From DASRDR01 sp963812945 [NCBI: uncultured Candidatus Rokubacteria bacterium] (lineage in GTDB: Bacteria; Methylomirabilota; Methylomirabilia; Rokubacteriales): a DNA stretch of 64,000 nt. The DNA lies in contig CAWEXD010000004.1 of the NCBI GenBank assembly GCA_963812945.1, positions 248,001 to 312,000 on the forward strand. Direction: 5' to 3'. Every line of letters begins with the position of its first letter. Within the stretch, counting starts at the first letter, position 1. The translations under genes were made by a program, and so were the position numbers. Below are positions 58,671 to 64,000 of this stretch, one piece after another. The notes below the pieces were generated by a model that was not told the DNA's origin, did no database searches, and saw only the letters and a list, made by a program, of their open reading frames with translations.

Positions 58671-58745
58671 CCCCGAGGAGCGTTGCGACGGGCGCCACGC
58701 GGCGGCCGCCAGGCTCGGGATCGTCACCGCAACGGCGCTCGCGAC
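58671..58745 (+). ncRNA. S-adenosylhomocysteine riboswitch
   Basis: The leader of ahcY matches the SAH riboswitch consensus: CCCCGAGGAGCGTTGCGAC, then CCAGGCTCGGG, then GCAACGGCGCTCGCG. P1 is formed by CCCGAG (58672-58677) with CTCGGG (58714-58719); GAGCG near 58678-58682 pairs with CGCTC near 58736-58740, giving the characteristic pseudoknotted core. SAH binding should raise expression of the SAH-degrading enzyme. The gene ribosome-binding site AAAGGAGGG lies 20-30 bases further on, with no obvious terminator, so control may be at translation or RNA stability. Confidence 0.9.
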
Positions 58746-58773
58746 CCTTTTCTAGTACAGAAAGGAGGGCGCG

Positions 58774-60189
<1,416 letters not shown>

Positions 60190-60204
60190 TCAGGCCCATC
60201 GGGG

Positions 60205-60221
60205 CGGCCCGACTCGGGCCG
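60205..60221 (+). terminator. GC-rich hairpin after ahcY
   Basis: CGGCCC-GACTC-GGGCCG, 15 bp after the ahcY stop. Strong stem but no T run, so termination may be partial or Rho-assisted. Confidence 0.5.
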
Positions 60222-60438
60222 GGTCGCTCCGATGTTCCGCTGCCGCGACTTCGAATGCAGGCGGGTCCGAGAACGCGCAATGCTTCGGCCAGGATGCCAA
60301 CCGCGCCAACCGCGCCAGCCGCGATTGATCCGAGCGGGCCGGGCGGTCAATCATAGGGGGGTGCCAGATCCCCGATCCGCCGCGGTCAGCCGGCGCGGCT
60401 TCCTCCGCACCACTCTCTAGCGGGCGGCCGCACGCGAG

Positions 60439-61899
60439 ATGCTGATCGGCGCTCCTCCTCCGTCGGTCTCCTTCGGCGGCCGGCTTTGGCCGTCCGGCGA
60501 GCTGTCGGCCATGGCGGCGGGCTGGCTCGAGACCCTGCACGCCACGATTCCACCCGAGGCCGAGTCGACGGCGCTCCCTCTGGTCAATCGCCCCGAGGCG
60601 ATCGCGCTGTTCTTCGCCCTTTCGAGCTTCCCCCTTCCCGTGGTCGTGCTGCCGCCCGACCCACGCGGCTGGCGGACCTCTCCGCCGCTCCCGCCCGCCA
60701 CGCCGATATTCCTCCCGCCGTCGCTGGCGGCGCTGCCTGGGGCCGGAGACGGCCTTGGGCTTCGCACGATCACCCTGCCGGAAGGGAGGTCGCCCGCGGG
60801 AGCAACGCCCCCCATCCGTTTCCTTGCCACGCCGGGCGTGGTGAACTTCACGTCGGGATCGACGGGGCTGCCCAAGCCCGTGTACATTCGCACTCAGAGC
60901 TTCGAGCTGCAGACGGCGGCCATCGTGTCGGCCTGTCAGCTTGCACAGGGCGCCGCCGTCGCGGGCTCGCTTCCGCTGGCGATGCACTACGGGCTGGGCC
61001 AGGCGCTCCTCCTGGCCGCGTTCCTCAGGTCGACACTCGGACTCGTCGAGCGCTTCGAGCCTCGATCGTTCCTGCGGCTGCTGGAGGGCCACCCGTGCGC
61101 GTACTGGGCCGGCACGCCGCTGATGGCGGACATGCTGGCTCGCGCGCCGTGGTCCGGACCACGACCGGCCGTGCCGCCGATCTGCCACATCAGTGCCGGC
61201 CGGCTGTCGCCGCGCGTGTTCCAGGCGTTCCGGGCCCGCTTCGGCGTGACCCTCCGGCCGAACTACGGCCAGACCGAGAACGGCTTCATCACGGTGGACA
61301 CGGGTCCCGAGGACGAGATCCGCCCCGGTTCCGTCGGGCGCCCGGCGCCGGGAATCGACGTGCGCGTCGGAGACGACCCTCGCGATCCGCTGCCCAGCGG
61401 CCGCCTCGGGCGCGTCTGGTTCAAGAGCCCGTGGTACATGGAGGGTTACGGGTTCCCGCCGCGGCTCGCGGCGCGGGAGGGTCGCGACGGCTGGTGGCCC
61501 ACGCAAGACCTCGGAAGCCTCGACGAGACGAGCCGTCTCACGCTGGCCGGCCGAGCCGACGACTGCTTCAAGACGTCGGGGGGATACCTCGTGAACCCGG
61601 GCGAGATCGCGGACGCGCTCATGAGCCACCCCGATGTGGCCGATCTGGTCGTCTTGCCCGTCCCGTCCCCCCTCGGTGTCCTCGTCGGCGCTCTCGTGGA
61701 GAGCGCTCGCCTCCTCGATCCCGACGAGGTCCGTGCCGCCGCCGCTCGAACGTTGCCGCCCTGGCTGTCGCCGCAGGTCGTTGCGGTGACGACGCGCCTG
61801 CCCAGGCTCGCCGGTGGAAAGCCGGACCGATCCGCGTGTCTTGTCCTCCTGCGGGAGCTCGGCGGCGAACGCGAGCCCTCGATCTCGTCGCGTGCATGA
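60439..61899 (+). CDS. AMP-binding (adenylate-forming) acyl-activating enzyme
   Basis: 486 residues. The P-loop VNFTSGSTGLPKPVYI (about residue 138), A5 motif NYGQTENGFI (about 272), WPTQDLGSLDETSRLTLAGR then ADDCFKTSGGYLVNPGEI (A7-A8) and C-terminal LPRLAGGKPDRS (A10 lysine) are all present, so it should adenylate a fatty or other carboxylic acid and load it onto CoA or a carrier protein. The N-terminal domain is about 60-80 residues shorter than typical acyl-CoA ligases. The acyl carrier protein gene follows 106 bp later, making it the likely acceptor. The start ATG lacks a strong ribosome-binding site. Confidence 0.88.
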   Translation: MLIGAPPPSVSFGGRLWPSGELSAMAAGWLETLHATIPPEAESTALPLVNRPEAIALFFALSSFPLPVVVLPPDPRGWRTSPPLPPATPIFLPPSLAALPGAGDGLGLRTITLPEGRSPAGATPPIRFLATPGVVNFTSGSTGLPKPVYIRTQSFELQTAAIVSACQLAQGAAVAGSLPLAMHYGLGQALLLAAFLRSTLGLVERFEPRSFLRLLEGHPCAYWAGTPLMADMLARAPWSGPRPAVPPICHISAGRLSPRVFQAFRARFGVTLRPNYGQTENGFITVDTGPEDEIRPGSVGRPAPGIDVRVGDDPRDPLPSGRLGRVWFKSPWYMEGYGFPPRLAAREGRDGWWPTQDLGSLDETSRLTLAGRADDCFKTSGGYLVNPGEIADALMSHPDVADLVVLPVPSPLGVLVGALVESARLLDPDEVRAAAARTLPPWLSPQVVAVTTRLPRLAGGKPDRSACLVLLRELGGEREPSISSRA

Positions 61900-61917
61900 G
61901 CCCGCCGCCACAGGCCG

Positions 61918-61994
61918 CCACAGGCCGAAGGCCGTCCGATAACTCGCGCGGAGCCCCACAGGCCGAAGGCCGTCCGATCAACTCGCGCGGAGCC
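61918..61994. repeat. Two 38/39-bp direct repeats between the ligase and carrier protein genes
   Basis: CCACAGGCCGAAGGCCGTCC... is present at 61918-61955 and again at 61956-61994, differing by one inserted base. Two further short copies of GCCACAGGCC precede them. They separate the ligase stop from the carrier-protein start and suggest local slippage. Confidence 0.75.
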
Positions 61995-62005
61995 AGGGTA
62001 GCCCC

Positions 62006-62263
62006 GTGAGCGATGATCCGACGCTCGAACAGGTGCAGGCGATCGTCGCCCGGGTCGCCGGACGGACCGGCAGCATCTCGGGCGCGGACACGCCCCTCAC
62101 GAATGGCGGCTACTGGCTCGACTCGGTGCATCTCCTCGAGACGATCATCGCCTGCGAGGAGGCGTTCGCCATCGAGCTCGACGCCGATGTCGACCTCACC
62201 CCCGCCACCTTGACGTCGGTGAGGACGCTCTTCGACCTGATCCGCTCGAAGCGAGCCGGCTGA
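62006..62263 (+). CDS. Acyl carrier protein
   Basis: 85-residue carrier protein starting at GTG 62006. The phosphopantetheine attachment site is Ser40 in YWLDSVHLLETI (D-S-V/L pattern). The chain has the usual four-helix layout and acidic second helix (CEEAFAIELDADVDL). It sits between an adenylating enzyme and an acyltransferase-like gene, so it is a dedicated rather than the housekeeping ACP, which would be found with fab genes. Confidence 0.92.
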   Translation: MSDDPTLEQVQAIVARVAGRTGSISGADTPLTNGGYWLDSVHLLETIIACEEAFAIELDADVDLTPATLTSVRTLFDLIRSKRAG

Positions 62264-62271
62264 CCGCGGAC

Positions 62272-63231
62272 GTGCGCCGGCTGCGCGACCTCCGGGCCCT
62301 CTGGAACGCGCGGCCTCCGGACTGCCCGCCGCTCGCCTGGGCGATCCTCATCGCCTTGCGTCCGCTTCCGTGGCCGTGGGCCGAGCGGCTCCTGGAGGCA
62401 TCCTTCCGGATCAGAGCTCTGGTGGCGCTGCGCGATCTCCGGCTCGGGCTCGCCTGGGCCGGCGCCCAGCCAGGCGTCACGAGCCGCTGGCGTCTCGCCG
62501 CGGCGCTGTCCGCCTACGAGGGGCGCTTCGTCGCCCGCCACGCGTTACTGGGGATCCGCACGCCGGAAGCTCTGCGGCGTCTCACCATGGTGTGCGGCGC
62601 GGAGCATCTCGCCGGCGCGGGCCGAGGCGTCATTCTGCTGGGCTTCCTCGCGGGACCGCGGCTCTCGTGGCTGGCCCTGCGCGCCGCCGGCCATCGACTG
62701 ACCTGGCTCGGAGGCCGGCCGTCGCCCCTCTGGTCGCCGCACATCCGAACGCGCTACCTCGACGGACAGGGCGACCTGATTCTCTCGACCGGCGCCGTGG
62801 AGTCGATGCGGCTCCTGCGGCGAGCCCAGCAGATCCTGCGCGACGGCGAGTCCGTCTTCATGAACGCCGACGGCGGGGGGAGGGGCGCGTTCTCGGTGCC
62901 CCTTCCCGGGCGACCGATCGTGATCCAGAAGGGCTGGCTCGCGTTGCGGAGACTCACCGGCGCAACGGTCCTTCCGGTCCTGTCGCACCTGGAGGGGCCG
63001 ACCCAGGTCGTCACCATTCATCCGCCGCTTCCGTCGCCCACCGACGATCCGACCGTCGACCTCGAGAACATCCGCCGCGCCCTCGACGATTTGCTGATCG
63101 ATTTCACCGCGAGGCATCCCGAGCAGTGCGCGCTCTACGCATTCGCTCGTCGTGGCGGTACCCGTGTCCCGGATCGCGCGCCGCGCAAGATAGGCATCTC
63201 CAAGCCGGCCATCATGGAGTCCGACGCGTGA
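62272..63231 (+). CDS. Lysophospholipid/lipid A acyltransferase-like protein lacking the HX4D motif
   Basis: 319 residues from GTG 62272, 8 bp after the ACP stop. Overall order resembles the LpxL/HtrB acyltransferase superfamily: AEHLAGAGRGVILLGFLAGP then RLSWLALRAAGHRLTWLGG, SVFMNADGGGRG, PIVIQKGWLALRRLTGATVL then PVLSHLEG. In active enzymes an H-x4-D/E lies where this protein has LGFLAGPR, so the catalytic His is missing. It may have lost acyl transfer or use another residue. Context (ligase, ACP) still suggests handling of an acyl group; membrane association is likely. The downstream methyltransferase start overlaps its stop. Confidence 0.7.
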   Translation: MRRLRDLRALWNARPPDCPPLAWAILIALRPLPWPWAERLLEASFRIRALVALRDLRLGLAWAGAQPGVTSRWRLAAALSAYEGRFVARHALLGIRTPEALRRLTMVCGAEHLAGAGRGVILLGFLAGPRLSWLALRAAGHRLTWLGGRPSPLWSPHIRTRYLDGQGDLILSTGAVESMRLLRRAQQILRDGESVFMNADGGGRGAFSVPLPGRPIVIQKGWLALRRLTGATVLPVLSHLEGPTQVVTIHPPLPSPTDDPTVDLENIRRALDDLLIDFTARHPEQCALYAFARRGGTRVPDRAPRKIGISKPAIMESDA

Positions 63232-63971
63232 CCTCCGCCTCGGATCCTCAGCGGCGCGAGGCTCTGCGCGACCGCCTCGGCCGGACGGGCCGCTACTGGC
63301 TGGGGTTCGTCCGGCTGCTCGATCCGGCTCATCCGCTCGCGAGCCTCGACGGCCTCTACGCGACCCGGTGCGCGGCTCGATTCACGATGATCACGCCCGC
63401 AGGCCTCGCCGATCTGTGGCGGCTCACCCGCCGCGCCGAGGAGCGGGGCGTCGGCGGCGCCATCGTCCAGTGCGGCGTGTGGCGCGGTGGGGCGGCGGCA
63501 CTCATGGCCCGCGCCTCCCGCGCGTCCAATCGCCGGATGTGGCTGTTCGATTCCTTCGAGGGATTTCCCGCTCCGGGCGCGGAGGACGGGCCGAAGGACG
63601 GCATCGCCGCGGGTGACTGGACCGCGCGGGCCGACGATGCCCGGGAGGCCATGCGCTACCTCGGCGTCGACGCCGCCCGCGTGTCGATCGTGCCCGGGTG
63701 GTTCGCGACCACGCTGCCCCGCGCCGCGCCGTCCATCGGGGCCATCGCGATCCTGTCGATCGACGCCGTGCTCTATGCGTCCGTCAAGGTCTGCCTCGAG
63801 AGCCTGTATGACCAGGTCGTGCCCGGGGGCGTGGTGATCCTCGACGACTACGGCTACTGGCCGGGCTGCCGCCGCGCCACGCACGAGTTCCTCGCGCGCC
63901 ACGCGCCGACCGTCGAGCTGAGACTCACGCCCACCCGCGCATGCTGGTTCACGAAGCCCGAGTCGGCATGA
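63228..63971 (+). CDS. TylF/MycF-type SAM-dependent O-methyltransferase
   Basis: 247 residues from GTG 63228, which overlaps the preceding stop (GTGA). Signature blocks: IVQCGVWRGGAAALMARAS (SAM site, E/Q-CGVWRGG), RRMWLFDSFEGFPAP, LSIDAVLYASVKVCLESLYD and GGVVILDDYGYWPGCRRATH. These are macrocin O-methyltransferase-like. The usual DADLY metal-binding sequence reads DAVLY here, so one acidic residue is replaced; the DDY pair is intact. Likely methylates a sugar or hydroxyl on the product of this small operon. Confidence 0.87.
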   Translation: MTSASDPQRREALRDRLGRTGRYWLGFVRLLDPAHPLASLDGLYATRCAARFTMITPAGLADLWRLTRRAEERGVGGAIVQCGVWRGGAAALMARASRASNRRMWLFDSFEGFPAPGAEDGPKDGIAAGDWTARADDAREAMRYLGVDAARVSIVPGWFATTLPRAAPSIGAIAILSIDAVLYASVKVCLESLYDQVVPGGVVILDDYGYWPGCRRATHEFLARHAPTVELRLTPTRACWFTKPESA

Positions 63972-64000
63972 CGGCGTCGTCCGATCGGCGTGCCCACGCC
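63968..64000 (+). CDS. Start of a further gene, cut by the right edge
   Basis: ATG 63968 overlaps the methyltransferase stop (ATGA) and opens MTASSDRRAHA, 11 codons to the window end. The overlap makes a real start likely; the product cannot be judged. Confidence 0.45.
   Translation, partial: MTASSDRRAHA

Overview
The window is a very GC-rich (by eye about two thirds or more; not computed), gene-dense bacterial chromosome segment. Twin-arginine signals on solute-binding proteins, many ABC importers for organic acids and peptides, CaiB-type CoA transferases, LLM flavin oxidoreductases, a DyP peroxidase and a complete-looking aromatic ring-cleavage operon suggest a soil or sediment heterotroph. 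A member of Candidatus Rokubacteria / Methylomirabilota, or a soil proteobacterium, would fit; this is inference from gene content, since no rRNA or marker gene is present.

Layout. 1-6128 (minus): a Liv-type ABC importer (binding protein and permease, cut by the left edge), a polytopic membrane protein, a nitrilase-superfamily amidase coupled to a SpeD-like pyruvoyl enzyme, and an HD-domain protein. 6334-11178: a GT39-type glycosyltransferase, DoxX, and a DyP peroxidase whose start overlaps an upstream partner gene. 11294-11525: a dispersed repeat. 11560-15076: a molybdopterin oxidoreductase operon facing an XRE/MmyB regulator, with a palindromic operator between them. 15142-18461: two zinc-peptidase-like proteins and a lipoprotein. 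18935-19173: a second copy of the dispersed repeat. 19306-25034: a tightly overlapping operon of a TPP-dependent enzyme, a CaiB CoA transferase and a NitT/TauT-type ABC importer. 25180-27763: two insertion sequences side by side, the second flanked by an 8-bp target duplication.

27870-31543: an oligopeptide-type ABC importer without ATPase genes, followed by a DUF1579-like protein and a PhyH dioxygenase. 33373-37119: the most unusual gene of the window, a Lon-type N-domain and AAA+ module whose protease domain is replaced by nineteen 18-residue repeats, a membrane segment, proline-rich repeats and ankyrin repeats. 37400-44013: a phosphotriesterase-family enzyme, a second ATPase-less oligopeptide-type importer, a carboxymuconolactone-decarboxylase-like protein and an LLM oxidoreductase. 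44393-46738: a PaaK-like adenylate-forming protein and a methyltransferase.

46946-50570: LigB-LigA-LigK-Pht5-like-LigJ, a protocatechuate 4,5-cleavage operon in which nearly every junction is a stop/start overlap; together these enzymes would turn 4,5-dihydroxyphthalate/protocatechuate towards pyruvate and oxaloacetate. 50767-58505: phosphatidylserine synthase, a TAXI binding protein, a tyrosine-phosphatase-like domain fused to a membrane anchor, and two membrane-anchored alpha/beta hydrolases. 58653-60189: an extended -10 promoter and an S-adenosylhomocysteine riboswitch in front of ahcY. 60439-64000: a carrier-protein operon (adenylating enzyme, acyl carrier protein, acyltransferase-like protein, TylF-type methyltransferase and the start of a further gene).

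No tRNA, rRNA or CRISPR array was recognised. All coordinates of starts were chosen by reading frame, Shine-Dalgarno sequence and family length; residue numbers are approximate unless a named residue is given.
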